The notes beneath the pieces are model-generated. The model was given only the letters and a program-made list of their open reading frames with translations, had not been told where the DNA came from and did not search any database. DNA of 64,000 nt, taken from NCBI RefSeq assembly GCF_947496775.1, contig NZ_CANMDU010000001.1, forward strand, positions 124,001 to 188,000, given 5' to 3'. Positions 26,762 to 35,075 of this stretch are shown piece by piece; positions within the stretch are counted from its first letter, which is position 1, and every line of letters starts with the position of its first letter. The translations under genes were made by a program, and so were the position numbers. The DNA is from an uncultured Maribacter sp. (lineage in GTDB: Bacteria; Bacteroidota; Bacteroidia; Flavobacteriales; Flavobacteriaceae).

Positions 26762-27664
26762 ATGCAAAAAAAGACACTTATTATTTTCTTTCTCCTCTTC
26801 ATAGTTTTTATAAATGGTTATTCTCAAGAAATAGAAACTTTAAGACAGAAGATCGATAGTATTATAAATACAAAAAAAGCAATCGTTGGAGTTGCAATTA
26901 ATGGGATAAAAGCTAATGACACACTAAGTATTAATAATGAAAGACACTATCCAATGCAGAGTGTTTTAAAATTTCCAATTGCATTGACAATTTTATCTGA
27001 AATTGATAAGGGCAATTTTTCACTTGACCAAAAAATTGAGATTAAGAAAAATGAACTACTACCGGGACTATGGAGTCCAATAAGAAAAAAATATCCCGAA
27101 GGAGCTACACTTACTATTGCAGGAATCATTGAGTACACAGTCGCTATGAGCGACAATGTTGGCTGTGATGTTTTACTAAAATTGCTCGGAAAACCACAAG
27201 TGGTTGAGAATTATTTTTCAAGTCTCGGTTTTAAAGATTTTGCTGTAAAAATAAATGAGGAAACAATGCAAAATAATTGGGATTTGCAATTTTTAAATTG
27301 GACAACACCTAAAGAAGCTAATAGAATTTTGGCAACATTTTATGAAAACAAAAATGGTTTACTTTCCAAAGAGAGCTATGATTTTATTTGGAACATAATG
27401 AAAGGAACCAAAACTGGTAAAAACAGATTAAGAGGGCAATTACCAGAAGAAACAATTGTAGCACATAAAACAGGTTGGTCAGGAAAACACAAAGAAACAG
27501 GCATAACTGCAGCAGTAAACAATATTGGAATTGTGTATTTGCCAAATGGAGAACACTTCACAATAAGTGTTTTTGTGACTGAATCTAAAGAAGATATCAA
27601 AACCAACGAAAAAATTATATCCGACATCTCTAAAGTGGCATGGGATTATTTTATAAAAGAGTAA
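26762..27664 (+). CDS. class A beta-lactamase, subclass A2-like (PER/CfxA/CIA type)
   Basis: A 300-residue periplasmic serine beta-lactamase. After a signal peptide (cleavage near GYSQ, residue 22) come the catalytic SxxK (Ser67-Lys70, SVLK), the SDN loop (130-132), a Glu-containing omega loop (INEETMQNN), then FLNWTTP as in subclass A2 enzymes, and the KTG motif (236-238, HKTGWSG). All catalytic motifs are intact, so activity against beta-lactams is expected. It lies between two cassette-like structured spacers, in the same orientation as its neighbours, which suggests acquisition as a unit. Confidence 0.92.
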   Translation: MQKKTLIIFFLLFIVFINGYSQEIETLRQKIDSIINTKKAIVGVAINGIKANDTLSINNERHYPMQSVLKFPIALTILSEIDKGNFSLDQKIEIKKNELLPGLWSPIRKKYPEGATLTIAGIIEYTVAMSDNVGCDVLLKLLGKPQVVENYFSSLGFKDFAVKINEETMQNNWDLQFLNWTTPKEANRILATFYENKNGLLSKESYDFIWNIMKGTKTGKNRLRGQLPEETIVAHKTGWSGKHKETGITAAVNNIGIVYLPNGEHFTISVFVTESKEDIKTNEKIISDISKVAWDYFIKE

Positions 27665-27739
27665 CAGATAGTCCAAATATCGAAAAGTTAGTGTCTTTTT
27701 GCACGCTACGTTTCATACATAAGACCGTTGGCAAAAATT
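27665..27739 (+). repeat. short cassette-like spacer after the beta-lactamase gene
   Basis: It contains CACGCTACG (27703-27711) and TCATACATAAGACCGTTGGC (27713-27732). These align with CACGCAACG and TCATACACAAGTCCTTTACC at the right end of the spacer before the beta-lactamase gene. The left half of the palindrome seems missing, so this copy is truncated. Confidence 0.5.
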
Positions 27740-27754
27740 ATGACCCGTCCTGAA

Positions 27755-28957
27755 ATGAAATATTTATTATTCATATTTTTATTATTATCAACTAATTGCT
27801 CACGTAAAATGAATATCCAATCTATACCTTACAATAATCAACTGAAGAAAGTAGCACTTTTGGACATTATATTTAGTACTATTTCACTAGAAGAGATTCC
27901 AGAACCATACTTTAAAGATTACTCTCATCATAAAAGTGCAACGGTAAGAAACTATAAATCTTACGACACAATGGGATTTAAAGATATTTTATTAAAGCAT
28001 TTATCAAAAAACTTTGAGTGCACAGTTCTTAAACTAATTATCATTACACCAAAAGGCGAGAAGCTACATTATGACGCTTTCGCTTATTTATCTGACAAAA
28101 GAATAATTGGGATGCATTTAGAGGATAAAAAAAGCTTCAAGTTATGGATGGATATAATCCTTAAAGACCAATATCAAAAACTTGAAGAATATAAAAACAA
28201 CGGTCAATTTGAAAGACAACCGGATCTTAACCCTAACCCACAATTTATGCTTACTTTAGGAAAAGGACAGTTTTCACGGAAATGGGTAAACTCTGGAATG
28301 TTAGTAGATGAAAAACCTTATGAAAATGTTGGAGCATATCTATATAAAAATGCACCTAAACAATACAATGAAGCCAAAATTGCCAAAGAAAAGCAAAACT
28401 ATATAAAAAAATATATTGATACTACGTATCGCTCAAATGTAGACAAAGTTCTTTTGAAAAAGTTATTTGACGAATTCATTAGAGTCAAAAAAATCAAACC
28501 AGAACTGTCAAAGAATAATGAACAGGTATATAAAGAGTTTGAAACCTCAGCAGGCTATGCATTCCCTGAAGAATTAAAACTATTACTCAGTTTACATAAT
28601 GGAATTGAAAACACAGGGTTTTTGACAGCTGAACAAATACTTGACGAATGGAACAACTGGAAAGAAATTTATGATAGTGTTGATTGGATGTTAATTGATT
28701 TAACAGGAAATAGTCACCCGGACGGAAGAAAAACAATAGGAATTTACACCAATCCATATTGGATTCCTTTTCTAAGTACCGGTAGTGGGAACTTTATTGC
28801 TATAGATTATGCACCTGGAAATAAAGGAACATCAGGACAAATAATTGCCTTTGGAGCAGATGAAACGAAAATTCGTTTTATAGCTAATAATCTAGAAGGT
28901 TTTTTCCGAAAATTGATAGATGGAAAAGATGTTTTGAATAATGGATTCTTAGAGTAA
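27755..28957 (+). CDS. lipoprotein with C-terminal SMI1/KNR4 (SUKH) domain
   Basis: A protein of about 400 residues. The N-terminus MKYLLFIFLLLSTNC looks like a lipoprotein signal, with an unusual Asn just before the Cys. An upstream in-frame ATG at 27740 and a TTG at 27728 also exist; 27755 is preferred because it gives a compact signal. The middle part (to about residue 250) is of unknown family. The last 140 residues match SUKH domains (AFPEELKLLLSLHNG, WIPFLSTGSGNFIAIDYAPG, GQIIAFGADE), best known from immunity proteins of contact-dependent toxins. No toxin gene is adjacent. Confidence 0.75.
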   Translation: MKYLLFIFLLLSTNCSRKMNIQSIPYNNQLKKVALLDIIFSTISLEEIPEPYFKDYSHHKSATVRNYKSYDTMGFKDILLKHLSKNFECTVLKLIIITPKGEKLHYDAFAYLSDKRIIGMHLEDKKSFKLWMDIILKDQYQKLEEYKNNGQFERQPDLNPNPQFMLTLGKGQFSRKWVNSGMLVDEKPYENVGAYLYKNAPKQYNEAKIAKEKQNYIKKYIDTTYRSNVDKVLLKKLFDEFIRVKKIKPELSKNNEQVYKEFETSAGYAFPEELKLLLSLHNGIENTGFLTAEQILDEWNNWKEIYDSVDWMLIDLTGNSHPDGRKTIGIYTNPYWIPFLSTGSGNFIAIDYAPGNKGTSGQIIAFGADETKIRFIANNLEGFFRKLIDGKDVLNNGFLE

Positions 28958-29027
28958 CTATGTCCCCAACTCGGGGTATAAGTAATAGCTGTTTAAGTGA
29001 TAAAACGAAAGTATAAACATAAAAATT
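28958..29027. other. spacer between SUKH gene and IS110 remnant
   Basis: A short region with a small CCCC-AACTC-GGGG hairpin (about 28964-28976). No gene or further signal is visible. Confidence 0.4.
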
Positions 29028-29189
29028 TATTTTTGCGAATCTCATTTGAATAAATCGCTTTATTGACAAAGGATTTACAACGGATACCAGTACTTGGTTT
29101 TTGTACTGATGATGACCTACTATACTACCGTATACATCAAAGACATCCTTACTGATGTCAACTCCAAAAGTTTCTTTATATTTATACAT
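29028..29189 (-). pseudogene. IS110-family transposase remnant (internally deleted)
   Basis: On the minus strand, codons from 29189 down read YKYKETFGVDISKDVFDVYG, the start of an IS110 DEDD transposase with the first catalytic Asp. They then jump directly to VVNPLSIKRFIQMRFAKI, which normally lies tens of residues further on. Everything after that is unrelated sequence. The element is therefore a decayed fragment with an internal deletion and a missing C-terminus. It marks a past transposition in this accessory region. Confidence 0.75.
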
Positions 29190-29450
29190 AACAAATAAAA
29201 GAGCGGGGGTTATCAATGTTGTGGAAGTCCAAAGCTTCAACGTGTATAGTTACCTTAATTCTCTATTTTGCTCTTTCTAGTTTATACTATCAATTTAATG
29301 AAAATCAAACTTAAGAGGTATTAAACTAATTGCTTATTTTAGGCTTAAACAAAGGTAGTTGCGCTTTTGTTACGTCTGATATTCCTGCGGAAACCCCTCA
29401 TATGCAAAACCGTTGTACCGTATAAGAAGTAACGAAAAAACAATGTAAGT
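29190..29450 (+). repeat. spacer with cassette-like right end before the FAD oxidoreductase gene
   Basis: No gene is visible. The right part carries CTCATATGCAAAACCGTTGTACC (29397-29419 region), which aligns with the TCATACAnAAGnCCGTTGGC end motif of the spacers around the beta-lactamase gene. It ends about 30 bases before the ATG at 29451. Confidence 0.4.
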
Positions 29451-31382
29451 ATGAAAAGAAGACAATTCATTGGATTAATAGGAAACTCTAGTTTATTCCT
29501 CTTAGCGGGAGGATTATCTTCATGCGTCTATGACAAAAAAAATAAATTCTCAGAAGAATTTGTTTTTTTAGAAGCCGAACAATTTAAAGACCTCGGCGGA
29601 TGGGATTTAGATCAACAATCAATGGATCAAATGGGCTCTCCTTATTTGCTTGCACATGGATTAGGTATCCCTGTTGAAGATGCTAAAACAAACATTAAGT
29701 TTCCGTCTTCTGGAAACTATCGCGTATGGGTACGTACTCGTGATTGGGTAGCTCCATGGAAGGCTCCGGGCGCCCCTGGTAAATTTCAGTTACTTATTAA
29801 TGATGAACCACTTAAAGAGACCTTTGGTACTAAAGGAGCAGAATGGAACTGGCATGATGGAGGTGTGGTGAAAGTGGAGAAAGAAGCTTCCATTACATTG
29901 CATGACCTGACAGGTTTTGAAGGTAGATGTGAAGCAATACTATTTTGCAAAGATTTAGAATTTGAGCCCGTAAATGACATTGAAGCACTTACCAAGTTTC
30001 GTCGGAATTTGCTGGAGCTTCCTGATAAACCAGATGATGGAGGTGAGTATGATATTGTGGTAACAGGTGGCGGATTAGCAGGTACATGCACAGCAATATC
30101 GGCCGCTCGAAACGGATTAAAAGTAGCTCTGGTTCAAGATAGACCTGTACTTGGCGGGAATGCTAGCTCTGAAGTACGTGTATGGCCAGAAGGTCATACG
30201 AATAAAAGCCCTTATACTCATATTGGAGATATCGTAAACGAAATTCTTCCTCCAATAAAGAAAGAAAAAGGTCAAGTACTTAATGGTGTTGATTCCAGTT
30301 ATTATGACGATGCGCTAAAATTGAAGGTTGTAAAAGCAGAACCGAACATAAGTCTGTTTATCAACCATAGGGCTATAAAAGTAGAAACTACGGATAATGT
30401 TATTAATGCTATCATTGTTCAAAGTACAATATCTGCGCGACAAACAAAGTTAAGTGGTAAGCTTTTTTCAGATTGTACGGGTGATGCTACCATCGGGTAT
30501 AAAGCTGGTGCAGATTATGAATACGAAATAAAAGATCTTATGGGAAGTAGCAATCTTTTTAGCGTGTTAGATGCATCCAATCCAGAAGAAGTATTGGCTT
30601 GCGAATGCAAAGATAAAAGCGCTTTGGCGATGAAGTGTGAAATCGGAGAAATAGCACAACCATTTCCTCGGTGTCCATGGGCTTTAGATTTATCAGACAA
30701 ACCCTTTCCTGGAAGAAAAGGAGTAAAAACTTTTAATCGCCAAGGGTTGGAAGCATTTGCCAATATGTGGTACTGGGAGAGCGGATTTAATAAAAATCAA
30801 GTAACAGAGATAGAACTCATTCGAGATCACAATTTTAGAGCAATGTATGGAGCCTGGGATACCCTCAAAAATGTAGATAAAATGTATCCTAACCATAGAT
30901 TAGGATGGTCTGCATTTATTGCAGGCAAACGCGAATCTCGTCGTTTAATGGGGGATGTGATATTGGATGCCGAAGATTTCAAAAAACAAAAAATATTTGA
31001 CGACCAAGCTTTCCCATGTTCCTGGCATGTTGACATTCACACTCCTAAAAAAGAATATCAAACAGGGTTTAAAGGAAACGAGTTTGTTTCCGACTACACA
31101 CGAGGTAAGAAATACAACTATGGTGGACTGTACTGGGCTCCTTATCGTACCCTGTATAGCAGGAATATTAAAAATCTTTTTATGGCAGGACGAGATATTA
31201 GTGTAACGAAAACTGGACTGGGCCCTGTACGGGTAATGAGAACCACTGGGATGATGGGAGAAATCGTTGGTAAAGCCGCTGCCATTTGCATTAAACAAAA
31301 CGTTTCTCCTCGTGGAGTTTATGAAAAACACCTTGATAAACTAAAAATATTGATGTCTAAACCTGGTAGTGAACGAACATAG
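29451..31382 (+). CDS. exported FAD-dependent oxidoreductase with N-terminal beta-sandwich-like domain
   Basis: A 643-residue protein of the FAD_oxidored type frequently found with polysaccharide-degradation genes in Bacteroidetes and Planctomycetes. The N-terminus MKRRQFIGLIG resembles a twin-arginine signal and is followed by a lipobox (GGLSSC, Cys25). It may therefore be exported folded and then lipidated. Residues about 35-175 look like a carbohydrate-binding-like beta-sandwich (GNYRVWVRTRDW). The FAD-binding fold begins at residue 200 with DIVVTGGGLAGTCTAI, and LFMAGRDISVT lies near the end. Substrate unknown. It sits alone between cassette-like spacers. Confidence 0.83.
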   Translation: MKRRQFIGLIGNSSLFLLAGGLSSCVYDKKNKFSEEFVFLEAEQFKDLGGWDLDQQSMDQMGSPYLLAHGLGIPVEDAKTNIKFPSSGNYRVWVRTRDWVAPWKAPGAPGKFQLLINDEPLKETFGTKGAEWNWHDGGVVKVEKEASITLHDLTGFEGRCEAILFCKDLEFEPVNDIEALTKFRRNLLELPDKPDDGGEYDIVVTGGGLAGTCTAISAARNGLKVALVQDRPVLGGNASSEVRVWPEGHTNKSPYTHIGDIVNEILPPIKKEKGQVLNGVDSSYYDDALKLKVVKAEPNISLFINHRAIKVETTDNVINAIIVQSTISARQTKLSGKLFSDCTGDATIGYKAGADYEYEIKDLMGSSNLFSVLDASNPEEVLACECKDKSALAMKCEIGEIAQPFPRCPWALDLSDKPFPGRKGVKTFNRQGLEAFANMWYWESGFNKNQVTEIELIRDHNFRAMYGAWDTLKNVDKMYPNHRLGWSAFIAGKRESRRLMGDVILDAEDFKKQKIFDDQAFPCSWHVDIHTPKKEYQTGFKGNEFVSDYTRGKKYNYGGLYWAPYRTLYSRNIKNLFMAGRDISVTKTGLGPVRVMRTTGMMGEIVGKAAAICIKQNVSPRGVYEKHLDKLKILMSKPGSERT

Positions 31383-31533
31383 AATTTGAATATAAAATTT
31401 TGTATAAGTAATGGCACGCATTGTGATGAATTTTAAGGCTTGTAGCCGGTTCAGTCTACGTAGCGGTAGGGCAGAAAATTATCCCAAAATCTGGCACTAC
31501 TCATACAAATTACCATTTAGTAGAATATAAAAA
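31383..31533 (+). repeat. structured cassette-like spacer after the FAD oxidoreductase gene
   Basis: A 151-base gap. Left part: TAATGGCACGCATTGTGATGAAT. Right part: CTCATACAAATTACCATTTAG (31499-31519), which is partly complementary to the left part and aligns with the end motif of the other spacers. A GC-richer middle (GTAGCCGG to GTAGCGG) could form an inner hairpin. Confidence 0.4.
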
Positions 31534-32148
31534 ATGAAACATTATTTAAAACCTTTTTTTATAACAATTATATTGCTTGTTTCTGGTGTAGTCTTTAGTC
31601 AAACTAAACCAGCTAAATTGATACTTCTAGATAATTCCGAATTTGAAGGATATGGAGAAATCAAAATAAACATATTAACTAAAAGCGAAAAAATTGTTTT
31701 TAGAATGGATTTAGAAGACAAACCAGATATTTGGAAAAGCGATCAAGTTAAAAGAATAGAATTTGACAATGGAATACAAATAGTGGCTTATGAATATGTA
31801 AAGGTTAATAAAAATATTTCCAAATTGTATCGGGTAATAGAATCAGGTTTCATGACTTTGTACGCTTATGACGATATAGAGTGGACAAATAATGGCAATA
31901 CAGGAAACGAACTAAATCAAAGAAGTCAAGCATTTGCAACTAAAAAAACAAGCTACTATATAAAACGAAAAGATAGAGATTATTTATATCATGTAACTAG
32001 AAATAAAAATGCTTGGAAAAGGCAGTTGGCTGAATGTTTTAACGACTGTGAAAATGTTATAGATATTGTTTCTAATAAAAATATAAAGGACTATGAAATA
32101 GATGACTTAGTTTGGGAGTTTAATGAATACTGCGGAAAAACTAACTAA
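31534..32148 (+). CDS. exported protein of unknown function
   Basis: A 204-residue protein with a clear signal peptide (residues 1-22, cleavage after VVFS-Q). The mature part is charged and probably beta-rich at first (KLILLDNSEFEGYGEIKI) and helical at the end. Two Cys lie close together near the C-terminus (AECFNDCENV), perhaps a disulfide. No family is recognised. It lies between two structured spacers in the accessory region. Confidence 0.7.
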   Translation: MKHYLKPFFITIILLVSGVVFSQTKPAKLILLDNSEFEGYGEIKINILTKSEKIVFRMDLEDKPDIWKSDQVKRIEFDNGIQIVAYEYVKVNKNISKLYRVIESGFMTLYAYDDIEWTNNGNTGNELNQRSQAFATKKTSYYIKRKDRDYLYHVTRNKNAWKRQLAECFNDCENVIDIVSNKNIKDYEIDDLVWEFNEYCGKTN

Positions 32149-32383
32149 AAAAAGTCAACAGCTAGCAAAACCTAAACGTGATGCAGACTTGTAACTTATT
32201 TAATAGGTCCACGTATCTTTATAAAGTCCGTACATCTTATGCCCCAGCGCCTAGAGGTAGCTTTAGACAATAAAAAACAAAACAAAACCTAAGATTTGGT
32301 TTCTAGCGTAGACGAAAGCGAAAAGTTTCCTTACTATCGCACTAAACTTAGCCCAACCTTTAGCTGTTATAAAAAAAACTCAA
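32149..32383 (+). repeat. structured spacer with long-range inverted repeat
   Basis: The 235-base gap is bounded by an 8-bp inverted repeat, AACAGCTA at 32157-32164 and TAGCTGTT at 32361-32368, with internal short hairpins such as AAACC-TTGGTTT near 32284-32305. One plus-strand frame across about 32198-32292 encodes a fragment with MPQRLEVALDN and then stops. It may be the tail of a decayed gene, but is not recognised. Confidence 0.4.
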
Positions 32384-32809
32384 ATGAAAATAACAAAAGA
32401 AAAACTAGAGATAGATTCTGATATTGAAGGTTCATATAAAATAACGGTTCAATATAACACCAAAAATATTGATTTAAGATTAGACCCTGATGATGTAACT
32501 ATTGAAGAAACATTGACATTGGCAAACAAAATAATGGTGAACTTTGAAATCTATGAAAAAAAGGCAATGAATGTTATTGTTAGAGATTTTTTAGATAACT
32601 ATAATGAAAATTGGGCTGATGAAGAAAATGGATTTCCTAAACTGGATGAACCAGCATTTAGAAATAATATAGAATTGAAAGCCATTAATTTTTTATCTAA
32701 AGATTCTATTAATATATTCTACAAAGAAAATGGAATGTTTGGAAATCACTCCTTGATTGCTCAATCATTTGACGGAGAAAATTTTGATAACACAACAATG
32801 TTCGGATAA
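32384..32809 (+). CDS. DUF2262-like protein
   Basis: A 141-residue cytosolic acidic protein. The C-terminal part, with INIFYKENGMFGNHSLIAQSFDG followed by a short acidic end, resembles the conserved end of DUF2262 proteins (aromatic strand, Gly, His, then acidic tail). The match was made by eye and is tentative. No catalytic motif is known for the family. The gene is one of the small unknown genes between structured spacers. Confidence 0.6.
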   Translation: MKITKEKLEIDSDIEGSYKITVQYNTKNIDLRLDPDDVTIEETLTLANKIMVNFEIYEKKAMNVIVRDFLDNYNENWADEENGFPKLDEPAFRNNIELKAINFLSKDSINIFYKENGMFGNHSLIAQSFDGENFDNTTMFG

Positions 32810-32896
32810 AAATAATTCAGCTAACAAAGAAAAAACCCGGGTATTTAAGAAAAACCGTTCTTGACGATAGTCAATTTAACTTATCTACGTTAATTC

Positions 32897-32904
32897 TAAC
32901 TTTG
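32897..32904 (+). promoter_or_regulatory. -7 promoter box of the SDR gene
   Basis: TAACTTTG matches TAnnTTTG exactly and lies 8 bases before the ATG at 32913, so the transcript would be nearly leaderless. The -33 region is AT-rich without a clear TTG. Confidence 0.45.
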
Positions 32905-32912
32905 TAAAAAAA

Positions 32913-33785
32913 ATGAATATAAAGAAAGTTTTAGTCGCAGGAGCAACAGGGTATTTAGGGCAATATGTAGTTAAGGAACTAAAGAAAAGAGGTTTTTGGG
33001 TAAGAGTACTTATTCGCAATAAAGCACAAAAAGACAAGTTTAAAGCTGTTGACGATTTTTATCTCGGTCAGTTAACATCTCCTAATTCCATAAAAGGAAT
33101 AACAAAAGATATTGATTGGGTTTTTTCCTCTGTTGGTATTACCAGACAAAAGGATGGAATGACGTATATGGATGTTGACTATCAAGCTAATTCAAACTTA
33201 CTGAAAGAGGCATTAAAAGATAAAGTTGAAGCATTCCAATATATTTCAGCTATTAATGGAGATAAACTAAAACATCTAAAAATATTTGAAGCCAAAGAAA
33301 AATTTGTAGAAGAGCTACAGGATTCAGAAATCAATTATTGTGTTTTGCGTCCGAATGGTTTTTTCTCGGACATGAAAGATTTTCTAAATATGGCAAAAAG
33401 TGGAAGAGTATATTTATTTGGAGATGGTAATTTTAAATTAAATCCAATACACGGAGAAGACTTAGCTAAAATTTGTGTAGATAAAATGGAGGAAGGAATA
33501 AAAGAAGAAACCATAGGTGGTATTGATATTTTTACTCAGAATGAATTGGCAAAAATTGCATTAAAAGCTTGGAAAAAACCCATTAAAATTAGTCATTTAC
33601 CTGATTGGACTAGGAGATTTACCATTTGGTTATTACGTACTTTTACGTCTTCAAAAACGTACGGCCCAATTGAATTTTTCCTAACAGCAATGGCAGATGA
33701 TAATATTGCAAACCAATATGGGACAATACGACTGGAAGATTTTTTTAAATTAGAAGTAAATAAGCTAAAAAATAAAAAGTACTAG
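32913..33785 (+). CDS. atypical SDR / NmrA-like NAD(P)-binding protein
   Basis: A 290-residue Rossmann-fold protein with the nucleotide-binding motif VAGATGYLGQYV at residues 8-19, followed by RVLIRN, and the substrate-side features of atypical short-chain dehydrogenases (YISAINGD, NYCVLRPNGFF). The normal YxxxK active site is not evident, as in NmrA-like or epimerase-like members, so it may bind nucleotide without classical dehydrogenase action. It lies in the run of plus-strand accessory genes, 52 bases before the desulfhydrase gene. Confidence 0.82.
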   Translation: MNIKKVLVAGATGYLGQYVVKELKKRGFWVRVLIRNKAQKDKFKAVDDFYLGQLTSPNSIKGITKDIDWVFSSVGITRQKDGMTYMDVDYQANSNLLKEALKDKVEAFQYISAINGDKLKHLKIFEAKEKFVEELQDSEINYCVLRPNGFFSDMKDFLNMAKSGRVYLFGDGNFKLNPIHGEDLAKICVDKMEEGIKEETIGGIDIFTQNELAKIALKAWKKPIKISHLPDWTRRFTIWLLRTFTSSKTYGPIEFFLTAMADDNIANQYGTIRLEDFFKLEVNKLKNKKY

Positions 33786-33837
33786 CTACAAGAATGTATA
33801 AAAACAGTATACGTTTTCGCTTAACTAAAACAGACAA

Positions 33838-34818
33838 ATGAATAACAAAGTAAAATTACTAAATCGAGAATCTTCTTTAGAGTTCTTACCAAATTTATCT
33901 AATACATTAGGTCCAAAAATTTACATAAAAAGAGATGATGAAGGCGGACGTGGAGGTGGCGGAAATAAACTACGAAAATACGAGCGTATTATAGCAGATG
34001 CTATACATAAAAAAGCAGACACATTAATAATTGCAGGGCATCATCAATCTAATGCTGCTCGTGAACTTGTTGGTGCAGCTTGTCAGCTAGGTTTAAAATC
34101 AATTGTTGTTTGCAAAACAATGATTCCAGAGCAAAATCCTACTTTTAATAAAAATGGAAATGCTCTTTTAATGCAATTAATGAACGCAAATATAATTACT
34201 ATTAATGCAGAAGATGACTTTGATATTGAAATGAATAAAATTGCTGCTAGTGTAAACAAAAAAGGAAATAAAGCCTATCTAATTCCTTTTGGTGGCTCTA
34301 ATTTATTAGGTTCTTTAGGGTATTATGATTGTGCTAATGAGATTATTGAACAATTTAAAAATGCAGAAGGAACAACACCGAATTATGTGGTTACGCCAAC
34401 TGGCAGTGGCGGAACCATGGCTGGTCTTATTGCAGGGTTTTCCATTGCTAAAACACCTACTAAAGTTATTGGCTTTAGTGTATTATATAAAGACAAAATA
34501 ATAGAAAACATTGTTACCAAACTAGCAAACGAAATAATAGAAAACATAAAACCAAATGTAGATATAGCTACAAACTTTGAGCTAAACACAAAATTTGTTG
34601 GGGAAGGCTATGGGATACCAACAGAAAATGGAACAAAAGCAGTTACTATGCTTGCAGAATTAGAAGGTCTTTTTCTTTGCCCTGTATATACTAGCAAAGC
34701 AATGGCAGGCCTAGTTGAATATATTAAAACAAATAAGATAAAAAAAGACGAAACAATAGTTTTTATCCATACAGGTGGTATGCCTTTAGTTCATGCATAT
34801 TATAACCAATATATGTAA
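33838..34818 (+). CDS. PLP-dependent D-cysteine desulfhydrase / ACC deaminase family enzyme
   Basis: A 326-residue fold-type II PLP enzyme. The Schiff-base Lys is in GGNKLRKYE; the substrate-carboxylate loop is HHQSNAAREL; the PLP phosphate is held by the TGSGGTMAGL loop; and a C-terminal FIHTGGMPLVHAY closes the fold. Members degrade D-cysteine to pyruvate, sulfide and ammonia, or deaminate 1-aminocyclopropane-1-carboxylate; sequence alone does not separate these. An unusual Gly/Arg-rich stretch (EGGRGGGGNK) lies just before the Lys. A strong terminator follows at 34921. Confidence 0.85.
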   Translation: MNNKVKLLNRESSLEFLPNLSNTLGPKIYIKRDDEGGRGGGGNKLRKYERIIADAIHKKADTLIIAGHHQSNAARELVGAACQLGLKSIVVCKTMIPEQNPTFNKNGNALLMQLMNANIITINAEDDFDIEMNKIAASVNKKGNKAYLIPFGGSNLLGSLGYYDCANEIIEQFKNAEGTTPNYVVTPTGSGGTMAGLIAGFSIAKTPTKVIGFSVLYKDKIIENIVTKLANEIIENIKPNVDIATNFELNTKFVGEGYGIPTENGTKAVTMLAELEGLFLCPVYTSKAMAGLVEYIKTNKIKKDETIVFIHTGGMPLVHAYYNQYM

Positions 34819-34920
34819 AAACTATACTTTACAAAAGCTACATCAATATAGGTTTTAGTGCTTACCTAAAAATTAGATTATAGCGCTTCTGTAAAGACCA
34901 CTAAATTAATGAATAAACTA

Positions 34921-34952
34921 GGCAGCAATTTAAAATTGCTGCCTTTTTTTTT
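34921..34952 (+). terminator. terminator after the desulfhydrase gene
   Basis: A 9-bp GC-rich stem GGCAGCAAT/ATTGCTGCC (34921-34929 with 34935-34943) with a 5-base loop, followed by nine T. It closes the plus-strand accessory run before the next gene at 35076. Confidence 0.85.
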
Positions 34953-35075
34953 AATGCATTCAACAAAACTAATTTACCAATTATCTATACCCATAAATCA
35001 TTACAAATACCTTTTATATATTGTGCTTTATTTGTACTTTAGAAAACCTCTTATAACTGCAATTATAAAATACAA

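Noticed and set aside
26611-31533. Classical integron attC sites
   Set aside because: The spacers have attC-like palindromes but no strict GTTRRRY core pair and no integrase gene in the window, so they are reported only as cassette-like.
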